Position numbers and translations under genes: made by a program
NCBI RefSeq assembly: GCF_049331405.1
Contig: NZ_CP186274.1
Coordinates: 5,146,001-5,210,000, forward strand
Source: PoT sp049331405
GTDB taxonomy: Bacteria > Planctomycetota > Planctomycetia > Isosphaerales > Isosphaeraceae
DNA: 64,000 bases
Reading direction: 5' to 3'
In this document: positions 9,997-19,213 of the stretch, in pieces
How positions within the stretch are numbered: position 1 is the stretch's first letter
Layout of the letters: every line of letters starts with the position of its first letter
Notes under the pieces: generated by a model
Told to the model about the DNA's origin: nothing
Seen by the model: the letters and a program-made list of their open reading frames with translations, nothing else
Databases searched by the model: none

Positions 9997-11255
9997 CAGG
10001 GCGATTGCGCCATCCTGGGTAATATGTGATAACTGGAGCATGGCGGATCGCGACGGCCCGGGCAAGAGCCCGGGGCGCGAGACGCCCATGCTCGACGGGC
10101 ATCCATCATGGCTCGGGCCAAGTCCGCTCAGATCCAGCGACACTTCTCCGAGCTCACCGAACCGCGCCGAGGCCGGGTCATCTACCCGCTCGTCAACATC
10201 GTCGCCATCGCCGTCTGCGCCGTCATCGCGGGAGCCGACGACTTCGTCTCCATCGCCGCCTGGGCACGGCACAAGCGCGACTGGCTCGCCAGGTTCCTCG
10301 ACCTCGACAGCGGCATCCCCTCGCACGACCGCTTCAACGCCGTCCTCGCCGCCATCAGGCCCGCCGAGTTCGAGAAGTGCCTGCTGAATTGGATCACGGC
10401 CCTCCACGAGATCACCGCCGGCCAGGTCGTCGCCATCGACGGCAAGGCGCTCCGGCGCAGCTTCGACAAGGGCACGGGCAAGTCGGCCATCCACATGGTC
10501 AGCGCCTGGGCCACGGCCAACCACGTCAGCCTGGGCCAGGTGGTCACCGACGCCAAGAGCAACGAGATCACGGCGATCCCCGTCCTCCTGCAGATGCTGG
10601 AGATCTCCGGGGCCCTGGTGACGATCGACGCGATGGGCTGCCAGACGGAGATCGCAGGCGCCATCGTGGCCGGCGGGGCCGACTACGTGCTGGCGGTGAA
10701 GGGGAACCAGCCGACGCTGCACGCGGCGATCGAGGAGTTCTTCCTGAAGCACGTGGAGGACGGCTTCGCGAAGGTGGCGGCGGGCGAGCACGAGTCGAGC
10801 GAGAAGGGTCACGGGCGGAAGGAGACGAGGACGTACCTGATCTGCGACGCCCCGGAGGCCCTGGCCGACCGTGGCCGCTGGCCGGGGCTGAGGCGGATCG
10901 GCGTGGCGATCGGCGAGGGGACGCGTGGCGGCAAGCCCAGCGGCGACGTGCGCTATTACATCACGAGCCGCGACCTTGACGCGAAGGGGTTCGCTGCGGC
11001 GGTGCGGGGCCATTGGTCGATCGAGAACAGCTGCCATTGGTCGCTGGACGTGACGTTCGGCGAGGACCAGAGCCGTCTGCGGCGAGGCCACGCGGACGCG
11101 AACTTCAGCGCGTTGCGTCGGACGGCGTTGAGCCTACTGAAGAACAACAAGTCGGAGAAGATCGGATTGAAGGGCAAGAGATTGATAGCGGCGACGAGCG
11201 ATGCTTATCTCGAGCAAGTGCTATTCTCGAAGTAACTTATGGTGCAATCGCCCTG
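9997..11255 (+). mobile_element. ISAs1-family insertion sequence, intact, 1259 bp
   Basis: The ends are inverted repeats beginning cagggcgattgc (left 9997; right end reads the same on the opposite strand, with g/a then ccat following). The element is flanked by a 10-bp direct repeat gctcccgatc at 9987-9996 and 11256-11265, in the 8-10 bp range known for ISAs1. One full-length transposase fills it. Both the duplication and the reconstructed host frame are perfect, so the insertion looks recent. Confidence 0.93.
10108..11235 (+). CDS. ISAs1-family transposase
   Basis: 375-aa DDE transposase, the normal length for ISAs1. The N-terminal domain is typical (HFSELTEPRRGRVIYPLVNI then IVAIAVCAVIAGADDFVSIA). 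The first Asp lies in QVVAIDGKALRRSFDKG, the second in LVTIDAMGCQTEIA, and the C-terminal part has SIENSCHWSLDVTFGEDQSR. It reads in the same direction as the host polymerase gene. Strongly GC-rich inside an AT-rich gene, consistent with its later arrival. Confidence 0.95.
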   Translation: MARAKSAQIQRHFSELTEPRRGRVIYPLVNIVAIAVCAVIAGADDFVSIAAWARHKRDWLARFLDLDSGIPSHDRFNAVLAAIRPAEFEKCLLNWITALHEITAGQVVAIDGKALRRSFDKGTGKSAIHMVSAWATANHVSLGQVVTDAKSNEITAIPVLLQMLEISGALVTIDAMGCQTEIAGAIVAGGADYVLAVKGNQPTLHAAIEEFFLKHVEDGFAKVAAGEHESSEKGHGRKETRTYLICDAPEALADRGRWPGLRRIGVAIGEGTRGGKPSGDVRYYITSRDLDAKGFAAAVRGHWSIENSCHWSLDVTFGEDQSRLRRGHADANFSALRRTALSLLKNNKSEKIGLKGKRLIAATSDAYLEQVLFSK

Positions 11256-12080
11256 GCTCCCGATCAAATTATCGATTATTCGCTAGGACTTCACAATGCT
11301 GGTTTAATTGCATATCCAATTCAGGCAAGCGAGGAAAGCAACGAGCTTAGAATTTATGGACCGTTCTATTCGGCATTTTCCTATGCCTTAGTTCTGATTT
11401 GGTGCATCGGAGTAGGATTCGGTACGAAAAGGTTCATTAAATTCGCAATCATTTCAATATGCACCCTATTGCTTGTTTTGACGTATAATCGTAATGCGAT
11501 TCTGACAGGATTCGTCACTATTGCCGGACTTACGTTTATACGGCTTGCTCCTTCTCTACGCTTCGCGTTCATGCGATTTTCAGTAATTATTGTTGGTACG
11601 GCCAGTCTTCTATTCCCCATTTTCATAACGCAGTTTGGTATTGAATCCGACAATTCGAATGAATACACCAAAACCTCGACACTTGTCAGCCGAGTTGACA
11701 CTTGGAAAGAGATTTTGACTGACGTTCCTGCTTTGACCGTCGGCAAGGGATTCGTTCAAGGTCTTGACCCTGACACAGATCGGTTGATGGTTGACAACTT
11801 TGTTTTATCAGGCACGCTCCAAAATGGGCTCATACTATCCCTTGTGATGACGTCGTGCTTCTATCTGAGTCTATTCGCATTTTCTGGCGTCCCGGATTCT
11901 CATCGTTTTGAACAAAGCCTAGTTGCAATGACGATTTTCGCGTCGATTAGTTTCAACCTAAACATTGCATTTTATGAGATCCCTTTCCAAATGCTTTTTC
12001 TAGGCTTCGCGATTAGTAGCTCTGTCAATTCGGAGCGATTCCTCTACGACAATGTCCAGATGGGTAACCAGCCGTCGTAG

Positions 12081-13041
12081 ATGTCGAGAGAAGTAGTAAA
12101 CCTGACACCTTATCACTTACTTGGGAATGGACCGCATCAGAGGCACTAGGTTAACTGAGCGGAATCAGATTGCCTTCCCTAGAAAACGTTTTGTAAGAAC
12201 GGGACATCGTGAGGGATTGTGCTCTTTCACGCTGTCAGCAGGCGCGAATTCGTCACTGTCCCTGGTGGAGTTTGTGAATTCGATGGATGCTAATATGCGC
12301 ACTATAAACCCTATGGCGAGCACCGAGGTGCTCAAAACGTCTTGCGCGGTCTTTGGCTTTCCTGTCCCGATGATCGAACGAAATTTCCGTACGGATTGTG
12401 CTCCTCCAAAATTGTCTACCGCTTGCTCACGTCCTCCAGGCCTCGCTGCCATCTCCGACGCATGCTCCCGTCGTCGCAGATGTTCGCGGATGTTAATTCG
12501 GTTCGCGGTCGTTGCAACCGCTTCACGCGGCGGCGGTTATTGTCCACCAAAAAGTCCTCCGCCGGCTTGGCCGGCCAGCCCCGACGAAGCTGAGGCTTCG
12601 GGTTCGGGGATGCTGGCCCGGAACCCCAACGCGTCGCAGATCTCCGGTGTCGCGGCAGCGCTATAGGCTTGGTCACCTCGTCCTCCGCCTTGTATCCCGG
12701 TTGCGCCCGACCGTGCTCCAGCATCGCGATCCGATTCTTGGCTGGGGATAGTTCCATCCATTGCAGTTCGGGAGTCGACGTTCGAACTCGATTGAGGAAC
12801 GCCCGTCGTCTATCGACTGGAAGAAGAGTTCACGCGGCTGCAAACTGAAATTATGCATCTTTTATTTCTTGCCGCTTGTTCAAATTCCGTCGTACGTAAC
12901 AAACTAGGCATTTATGCCTTTGAGGGCAACTACTCAAAACATGTAAATCGTGAGTCTACTACTCTTTCGCTCAGTGCAAAGTAGCCCTCGAATACAATCC
13001 TTTCCGAGTACGGCCTGCCTTCAATGGATATGGAGAAGCTC
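12081..13041. other. Intergenic with eroded sequence, no gene recognised
   Basis: Short ORFs occur on both strands; the longest on the minus strand (12416-12757) reads MELSPAKNRIAMLEHGRAQP at its start but matches nothing I recognise. The mixed GC and interrupted frames suggest decayed coding sequence. No inverted repeats or terminators stand out. Confidence 0.35.
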
Positions 13042-13176
13042 ATGAAATTTTATTCTAACAAGATCGGGCAATCATTCCTGTTGAGATGTCTTGTTTTTGC
13101 CATCGTTCTAGGCGAACTTGCCATCACAGCCGGCAGCTCGATCTCCTGGATTTTGATTCTTTTCCCGAAAGAGTAA
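13042..13176 (+). CDS. Small predicted single-helix membrane protein
   Basis: 44-codon ORF with GGAGAAG at 13032-13038 before the ATG. The protein starts MKFYSNKIGQSFLLRCLVFA and continues with IVLGELAITAGSSISWILILF before a PKE end, i.e. a basic N-terminus followed by one or two hydrophobic stretches. No family recognised. It could be a genuine small membrane protein or the N-terminal stub of a lost gene. Confidence 0.35.
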   Translation: MKFYSNKIGQSFLLRCLVFAIVLGELAITAGSSISWILILFPKE

Positions 13177-13302
13177 ACTTGCGCGCCTACCGCAGTTTTC
13201 TCTCGGGTTCCTCGCCTTTACATAAAGCGTATTCTCGAGCCATTGATTTTCCCTGGTCTTTTCGTAAGGGCATAATACACCTCATCTCTCCGAGAGGTAC
13301 GT

Positions 13303-14073
13303 GTGAAGGTTCGTGGCTTGAGCGGCACAAATCGGACGATCTGTCGCATATGCTCTGGTCATCTGATACGGGTCGTTGGCCTACGTGTTTTGGCCATTTC
13401 GACTGATGGTCTTAATTTGGGTGCCCGAGTTGAGCGATCCGTGACCAACGCCTTCCGCCCTAGACGCCTGACAGCCCGTGATCGCGACGAGATCGAATCG
13501 TTGATTCTCGCCGATTTGGTCGATAACGGCCCCAGCGTCTTCTCCGCGATCCAATGGCGGCTCCAGCATCATATGGCCGAGCACCTGACGACTGCAGGGC
13601 TCAGGACACTGGTAGGCGCCGGACGCGTCACCTTCGAGATGAAGGAATTCTCCCACGTGCGGCTTGTCAACGGTATCGAATGCCAATATCCCTATGTCGC
13701 GCGGGAGTACTCCGCAACTAAGCAGGGAGAGTCTTCCAGTTGCCAGATGATCATGCCCCGGTCACGGTCGCCTAAGACACTTGAGGCGACCCTATCTAGG
13801 TACGAGGCGCGGCGGGCGCTCGTGCTGGCTGATGTCGTAGCAAATGGCCCGTGTCGTTTTCGCGAGATCGTTGATAGGCTCCGTGGAAAAGTCGAGGAAA
13901 ATAGCGTCAGACGCGCCCTCCACTCTCTCGTGGAGACTGGCTTTCTACAGGTCGAGGTACAGTGGCTAGAGGAGCCTTTCCCGCATGGCATAGGGCGCCG
14001 CTCTTCACGCTTCAGGGCAAATATTTATTCGCTGCCTAATGAAGACAATACCATGAACAGCTTTAAATTGTGA
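13303..14073 (+). CDS. Unrecognised protein with two tandem winged-helix-like repeats
   Basis: 256 codons from a GTG at 13303 with GAGAGG upstream. The N-terminus has a CxxC (TICRICSG). Two similar units follow: the first from about residue 60 (IESLILADLVDNGPSVFSAI, ending near VTFEMKEFSHVR), the second from about residue 165 (RRALVLADVVANGPCRFREI, ending near LQVEVQWLEE). Each has a helix, a short turn with NGP, a second helix pair and a beta-hairpin-like end, the order expected for a winged helix. The duplication suggests DNA or RNA binding, but this is inference. Flanked by non-coding DNA, no operon partner. Confidence 0.5.
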   Translation: MKVRGLSGTNRTICRICSGHLIRVVGLRVLAISTDGLNLGARVERSVTNAFRPRRLTARDRDEIESLILADLVDNGPSVFSAIQWRLQHHMAEHLTTAGLRTLVGAGRVTFEMKEFSHVRLVNGIECQYPYVAREYSATKQGESSSCQMIMPRSRSPKTLEATLSRYEARRALVLADVVANGPCRFREIVDRLRGKVEENSVRRALHSLVETGFLQVEVQWLEEPFPHGIGRRSSRFRANIYSLPNEDNTMNSFKL

Positions 14074-14460
14074 GCGTCTCCTATTTGCTCCTTGTCTCAC
14101 GAGAAGTCTTAGTTTTTATTCCGAAAGGGAGTTTAATGCGTTTTCGAACGACACTTTACGATGAAATCATAGGTGGATTGCAAATCACTCCAATGAGTGT
14201 TTGGAATTCGAATCGATCACTGAATGCTTACCCAAACCAGTTCATCGCTTCATTCTGTAGTCATGCAAAATTTATGTGAATAATAATCAATGGTATGTAT
14301 GCTGTTAATTAATTACGCGATATGATGTACCCCGATCGTTTGGCCTGCTTTTACCTAGTTCGTCGTGCGGACTACAATTTCTACACACAACGTCCCGTCT
14401 GCATCTAGTCCCCGGTGTTCAAGGTCTCGGCGTGGAAATCTGCAACAATCGGAGAGAGCG

Positions 14461-14685
14461 ATGAGTCTCAATTGGATGAAAGCAATCGGTAGATATCTCA
14501 CTTTTCGATCTGTCGGGATGGTCAAGGATGTGAGCGGAACACTCCGCGTTCCCGGCACCGTTTCGGGGTCTTCTGCTAATCCGGCCAACACTAGCGCAAC
14601 GGGGCCTCAGGAGTCTCCGGTAAGTGCGGATTCTGGAGATTCCGACGAGCCCGAACAGCATTCGTGGGCTGCATTCTCCCACTGA
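14461..14685 (+). CDS. Small hypothetical protein
   Basis: ATG at 14461 is preceded by GGAGAGAG at suitable spacing. The 74-aa product starts MSLNWMKAIGRYLTFRSVGM and then turns into a low-complexity tail rich in Ser, Gly, Pro, Asp and Glu. An upstream in-frame ATG at 14365 exists but lacks a ribosome site. No family recognised. The region 14074-14460 before it has no convincing gene; a GTG-started 69-codon ORF at 14070 overlaps the previous stop but has no other support. Confidence 0.4.
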   Translation: MSLNWMKAIGRYLTFRSVGMVKDVSGTLRVPGTVSGSSANPANTSATGPQESPVSADSGDSDEPEQHSWAAFSH

Positions 14686-15497
14686 TCTTTTGCAAGTTAC
14701 TATCGATAGAACTTCTCATTTTGTCGAGAGTGACTCTCAGCCGAGAGACAATCAGGGTCACTCTTGATTGCTCGGCAGATGTGCGGTAAAGTCTCGAAGG
14801 AAAGAGTAAAGTTGGTAAAACACCAACATATAAACGTATGAGAAAGCACATTTAGTCGTTTTATCATACCGATCTCGGAATCAACATTATCTTATGGGTA
14901 CCGACCGCCTTAACGATCAAGGACAAGCCTTCAGAAATTTGTCCGAGGCTCAAGGCACAATCGTATAATCGGAGCATTATGTCGTCGTGTGATCTTAAAA
15001 GTAGTGTTTCATAATTGGCGTCACTGCTGCACTTGACTTGTGGACTGGATATGCATGGCGCTCCTTTCAGATCACCGTTTGAATTCGGCGGATGATGATC
15101 TCGGCCTCGGACCCGATGAGCTCTTCCTCTACAGCCGCCGCATCATGTGTCTCGCCGACTCGTGCGGTGGGTTGGAGACGAAAGGTGCACGCCCCCCCCC
15201 GCCGGGGCGTTTCAGCACAGTAATAACTTCTCCGTCTAACAGCCCGTTGAAATATTAGATTTTGGGCAGAAAGACACTGAGTAACCTGGGGATCTTGCAG
15301 ATCTCCGTGGGTCAAAGAGATTAATTCATCGGGCTGCGAAGGAGATCGCCTCCAACTTTCCTCCCGAAGAGACGTCGTTATGTACGGAGGACGTGTCCTA
15401 TGAAGCTTCTACCCTTGATTGCCGTCGACTCCTGGCTAATTCACTCTCGGTGATTTTCGGTCTGCCCATGCAGACTCCAGCGCGAGAGGGGGTCGCA
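14686..15497. other. Intergenic, nothing recognised
   Basis: About 800 bp with only short, unrelated ORFs. It must hold the promoter of the sugar transferase gene if that is transcribed, but no clear -35/-10 could be fixed. Confidence 0.35.
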
Positions 15498-16129
15498 ATG
15501 CGTCGGGTTCATACATTCGAGATTTTTATGAAGCGCGGGATTGATTTCTTCGCTGCGGGGATCGGACTGTTCGTCATTAGCCCGCTGATGGTGGTCATTG
15601 CGGTCATGACCCGGCTGGATTCGAAGGGCCCAACCTTCTCCCGCCAGACCCGTATGGGTCGGGATGGTCTGCCCTTCGAGGTCTGGATGTTCCGTACGTT
15701 GGTGCAGGACGGCGACCTCCGGCTCGAAGAGGTTCAGAATTTCGGCGTGCCGACGGCCCCGCGTCGGCCTCGATGGATTGCGACCCCCGCGTCACGCGCT
15801 TGGGGCGGGTCCTGCGTCGGACCGGCCTGGACGAGCTGCCGCAGCTCTTCAACGTGCTGCTCGGCCAGATGAGCCTCGTCGGGCCCCGCGCCCTGCCACT
15901 CCGCGACTGCTCCATGCTCCGCGAGGTGGACGACCCCGCCCTCGAGCGGCGCCACGAGATGTCCCCCGGCCTCACCGGCCTCTGGCAGGTCGACGGACGC
16001 GATGGCGTCGGCAGCCGCCAGATGATCGACATGGACTACCACTACGTCGATAACTGGTCACTCAAGCTCGACCTTAACGTCCTCCTCAAGACGTTCAAGG
16101 GCGACATGGCCGGCCGCAATAATGCCTGA
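15498..16129 (+). pseudogene. Polyprenyl-phosphate sugar-1-phosphate transferase (WbaP/WcaJ-type), frameshifted
   Basis: The enzyme that would start polysaccharide assembly by loading the first sugar phosphate on undecaprenyl phosphate. ATG at 15498 with GAGAGGGGG upstream gives MRRVHTFEIFMKRGIDFFAA, a membrane helix, then TRLDSKGPTFSRQTRMGRDG, typical of this family. Around 15738-15745 the frame is lost; the matching sequence (FRRADGP, then CDPRVTRLGRVLRRTGLDEL, PQLFNVLLGQMSLVGPR) continues one base out of phase to 16129, ending in the usual LKTF region. One added base near 15743 restores the family pattern. It completes the set of broken genes of this locus. Confidence 0.85.
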
Positions 16130-16185
16130 TCGATGAGAGAAAGAAGGAGTACTCTTTCAGCGGGTCGCATTCGAATGGTATCTAA

Positions 16186-16272
16186 TCTTGCATGTTTTAA
16201 CCATCCCTGGATATCTCGGATCCTGATCCTCCTCAGGCCTTCTGCGACCGCATCATACTGCCGCCCCATCTT
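16186..16272 (-). pseudogene. IS630-type transposase C-terminal remnant
   Basis: The minus strand reads MGRQYDAVAEGLRRIRIRDI then QGWLKHAR, closely matching the better preserved remnant at 20836-21012 (LYDAIAEGLRRIRARDIQGW). Only the last 30 residues survive, followed by unrelated sequence. Confidence 0.6.
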
Positions 16273-16305
16273 ATTGAATTACGAACTGCAAGCCGCAGCA
16301 CGCTC

Positions 16306-16521
16306 GCGCCTGCACTTTCTATCGCCGACGCCACCGCCGGATCCAGGCGGGTGGCCGCCATTACCGTCGTCGAATCCACGCACTCTGTGCTCGAGGCCCG
16401 GCCTTGGCCGTGCACCATCGCCACCCTCAAGTCCTTACTCGTTCCGCGGGCATACCCCTTTGAGGTGCCGGAGCCCCTCCTAGCCGCCGCGGTCGAATAT
16501 TGGTGCTATTCCGCCATGTAG
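16306..16521 (+). other. Open C-terminus-like reading frame, unrecognised
   Basis: A frame open for about 70 codons ends in TAG at 16519-16521. It has protein-like composition (VESTHSVLEARPWPCTIATL, then LVPRAYPFEVPEPLLAAAVE) but no start or ribosome site. Probably the tail of a lost gene. The following 16522-16749 holds nothing I recognise. Confidence 0.3.
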
Positions 16522-16749
16522 TACGTGGCCTATTCGGCCTCACCGCACAGCTCAGCCATTCGTGTGACAGTCGATGTGTTCGACGACTTACCACCGCGAG
16601 CTCTCAAAATTGTCGACGGCTGTCAGGATTCGTTGGCGAGATCGCTATACAGGAGTTCCATGGGGCATTTCCTGGAGGTCTATCCGCCAAATCATGCGCG
16701 TAACGATTGTTGGCCATTTTTTGCTCACTAAATCGACCTCTTATGCGGG

Positions 16750-17025
16750 TTGGATGACTTTATCCTACGATCAACATGGGGGGCACAAGCGGACATGCGT
16801 CGGTTTTTACGCATTGCGGACGCGATTGTCTTTGGAACGCTCGAAGGCGTGATCGCCAGCGTCACGATCGTGCTAATTCACGCGGAAGCCTCGGGGTGTT
16901 ATCGCGTTCTGGCGACGAGCATAGAGGGAACAGCCATTCTCTGGATCGCCACTCTGTTCGTCCTGTATGCTGTATTCAGGTGGCCATTCGTCTTCCTCGA
17001 TGGCCTCGCTGAAGACTACGACTAG
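16750..17025 (+). CDS. Small predicted two-helix membrane protein
   Basis: 91 codons. Two hydrophobic segments are visible, AIVFGTLEGVIASVTIVLIH and AILWIATLFVLYAVFRWPFV, followed by an acidic end (DGLAEDYD). The ATG at 16750 has a weak GGGTTGG upstream; the internal ATG at 16795 has a six-G run about ten bases ahead and may be the true start. No family recognised. Confidence 0.4.
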   Translation: MDDFILRSTWGAQADMRRFLRIADAIVFGTLEGVIASVTIVLIHAEASGCYRVLATSIEGTAILWIATLFVLYAVFRWPFVFLDGLAEDYD

Positions 17026-17237
17026 ATGTAGCAGCACTGTTTGGTTCGAACTCAAGAGGATCTTGAAGAGTTTCAACGCATGGTTTTCACACTTTGTCCT
17101 ATTGCGGCCGATGTTACTTGCTGGCTTGGCATGATATGCCCATTAACTATGCACCATTCTATATAGTTTGAATAGAGGTTTCTTTAATTTGACAGGTATT
17201 AGACAAAACATGTTCATTTGAAATAGGGAGGTGATTT

Positions 17238-17807
17238 ATGCCAAATCCCCCGGCCTGTCCTAATTGCCACGCGAAAGTCCGCCATTTTACAGAGCTTTGC
17301 CCCGGCTGTGGGGAGGAGATCAATTCTGGCGTAGGTCGAAGTTTTAAACCAACGCTCATTCTCGCGATATTGCTGTCCCTAGCGTTATGCGCAATCGGCG
17401 TGTCGATTATATTTCAAGGAAATTGGCCGAGAGTTCGACCACATTTTGCTGAACACAGAAAGCCACCTCAGTCAATTCCGAGCCCACGATCGCCCAATGT
17501 ATCTGACGGACGGCCGCCCTCCCCCCTCGCCACGCAGTCGTATACCCGCAAACACGATGCAAGACCCGAACCAGAACCACAGCCCTCGAAACGAGCCAAC
17601 GTCGAGTCAAGATATTCGAAGATCTCGACCACGAAGGCTGATGTCCGGGCGGCAGCAGATGCGTACCACGCCGCAAAGAATCTCGACGACGAAAAGAAGC
17701 TTTTCGAGGCTTCAAATGCATATTTTAAGTTTCTTAAAGACTTTCCTGACAGCCCAGCAAGATTTCTAGTCAGGGAAAGGCTTAAACGCTTGGTAAATAT
17801 TAAGTAG
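17238..17807 (+). CDS. Zinc-ribbon membrane protein with a C-terminal TPR-like segment
   Basis: 189 aa; start fixed by the strong ribosome site GGGAGGTG ending six bases before the ATG. Residues 6-24 form a zinc ribbon (CPNCHAKVRHFTELCPGC). A single transmembrane helix follows (LILAILLSLALCAIGVSIIF), then a Pro/Ser/Arg-rich linker and a helical tail (AADAYHAAKNLDDEKKLFEA, FKFLKDFPDSPARF) like one tetratricopeptide unit. The order (zinc ribbon inside, helix, extracytoplasmic tail) is common in planctomycete membrane proteins of unknown role. Confidence 0.65.
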   Translation: MPNPPACPNCHAKVRHFTELCPGCGEEINSGVGRSFKPTLILAILLSLALCAIGVSIIFQGNWPRVRPHFAEHRKPPQSIPSPRSPNVSDGRPPSPLATQSYTRKHDARPEPEPQPSKRANVESRYSKISTTKADVRAAADAYHAAKNLDDEKKLFEASNAYFKFLKDFPDSPARFLVRERLKRLVNIK

Positions 17808-17887
17808 TTGCCCTTCATCTAATGCTAACGGCCTGCTCTGCATCGACTGATGCCACCTTCGCGGGGCGGCGACGCCGTTAACTTGAA

Positions 17888-18420
17888 GTGTTTCTGACGC
17901 ATCTCAAGGCTGCCGACCGAGGACAGGCCCATCATCATTCTACCATCCGAGACCTCCCCCTGCTCGATGTCTTCCATCCGATCTTCGCTGTCACGACCTA
18001 TCGGCGATCCGTCGTCCTGCACCTGGCCGCGGCCCTTGTCCAGGGCTACCTTATCGTCACCAACGTGCTGCAGATCGTCGGGGTTTCGAACCTTTTTTCA
18101 TCGCGTCCTCTCGCGGATCCTTTGGTCGGGCCTGATGGACGGCTGCAGCCTCGCTCGCCTGGTTCTCGATCGCCTATGCCCACGCGGCCCCGTCATCATC
18201 GCAGGCGACGACACTGTCGATGCCCACGCAGGCCGATGTGTCTACGACAAGGCCTGACTGCGACCCCGCTTTCTCCTCGCACTCCTACATCGCCCGGAGG
18301 TTCAGCCACCGCTGGGTTTTCGTGTCGATCCTCGTCCGATCGCCTGGATGAGTCGCGACTGGGCTTTGCCGGTACTTGCGGACCTGTTACGCACCGATAA
18401 TGACGACCATACCACACTTC
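17888..18420 (+). pseudogene. Degenerate DDE transposase (IS701/IS4-like) remnant
   Basis: Three reading frames together spell a transposase middle section: PVIIAGDDTVDAHAGRCVYD in one frame, then CDPAFSSHSYIARRFSHRWV and FVSILVRSPG in a second, then RDWALPVLADLLRTDND in a third. This matches the family pattern DDTV...HRDPVRSSHSY...RWGHKWVV...WALPVL. At least two frameshifts and a stop make it non-functional. Confidence 0.7.
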
Positions 18421-19213
18421 GGCCTGGCCCATGCGAGCGTTGACGATGTTGTTCCCTGGCCAACGTTTCGTCTTCGTTGGCTACGGGTTGCATGAGTTCA
18501 CTCGTTTCGTTCATAGGCAGTTCTGACGGCTATCTCTACGTGAGCCACGATGACGGCCAATTTCAGCGTGGGCGGAATTTCAGTTTTCTATAGACAAAAG
18601 CGTTGGAATTAGCCAGGGATAAGGAGAAGATTAATGGTGTGGTAACCATTGTTTAGAAAATTGGACTTATGGAACATATGAAAGTGCTATTGAAGTCGAT
18701 GCTCTACCAGCTAGAATCCGGTTGATTCGCAGGGAGGCTGAAAGCCCGACAATTCCACGTGCCGAGGCCCTCATGTTCATGCTTTCCCAGGCTCGAACTC
18801 TCGATGAGGACTTGCCGACGAGCGCTCCCGCCAAGCCAGGGCCGGCCTCGCTTTTCGTCGTTTCGATGTCTCACGTAACTTACTGGAAGTGGCCGCCTGA
18901 AGGCGGGTGATTTTAGATCCCAGGCATGGACATTGAAAAACTTTCGTTGCGAGTCTGATAATGTATATTAGCATCCCCACCAATTCCCTGTTTAATGTCA
19001 CGCCCTGCCAGGTATCGGTATAGATCTCCATAATGTCTCGGCCCAAGAATGGTCTCAAGTCGCCGAACTTGACGTTTTCTGTTTTTTTGCGATCGACCTC
19101 GCGGTTTGCTCATACCTGCTAGCGATCTGAATTCGATTACATCCAATCAATTGCCAGATTTCTTATCGAGCGGTACACAGCACCCTCGGCATCTCCGTTG
19201 AAGGAACCTCGAC
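18421..19213. other. Intergenic upstream of ugd, nothing recognised
   Basis: About 790 bp of mixed GC content. The longest ORF (minus, 18913-19146) contains a basic segment but no known motif. The ugd promoter should lie near its right end. Confidence 0.35.

Larger units (their letters stand above)
9495..12080 (+). pseudogene. Wzy-type O-antigen polymerase/ligase, interrupted by an ISAs1-family element
   Basis: Membrane protein that would polymerise the polysaccharide units. The N-terminal part (9495-9996) encodes several transmembrane helices and ends FAPD. The C-terminal part (11266-12080) resumes exactly in frame as QIIDYSLGLHNAGLIAYPIQ and carries more helices and the periplasmic loop. 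Removing 9997-11265 (the element plus one target copy) gives a continuous 438-codon frame. The length, 10+ hydrophobic segments and gene context fit Wzy/WaaL; the two cannot be separated by sequence alone. The start overlaps the preceding glycosyltransferase by ATGA. Confidence 0.85.

Noticed and set aside
12121..12861. Several overlapping ORFs on both strands after the polymerase gene
   Set aside because: No ribosome site, no motif, and the frames interrupt each other; treated as eroded sequence.
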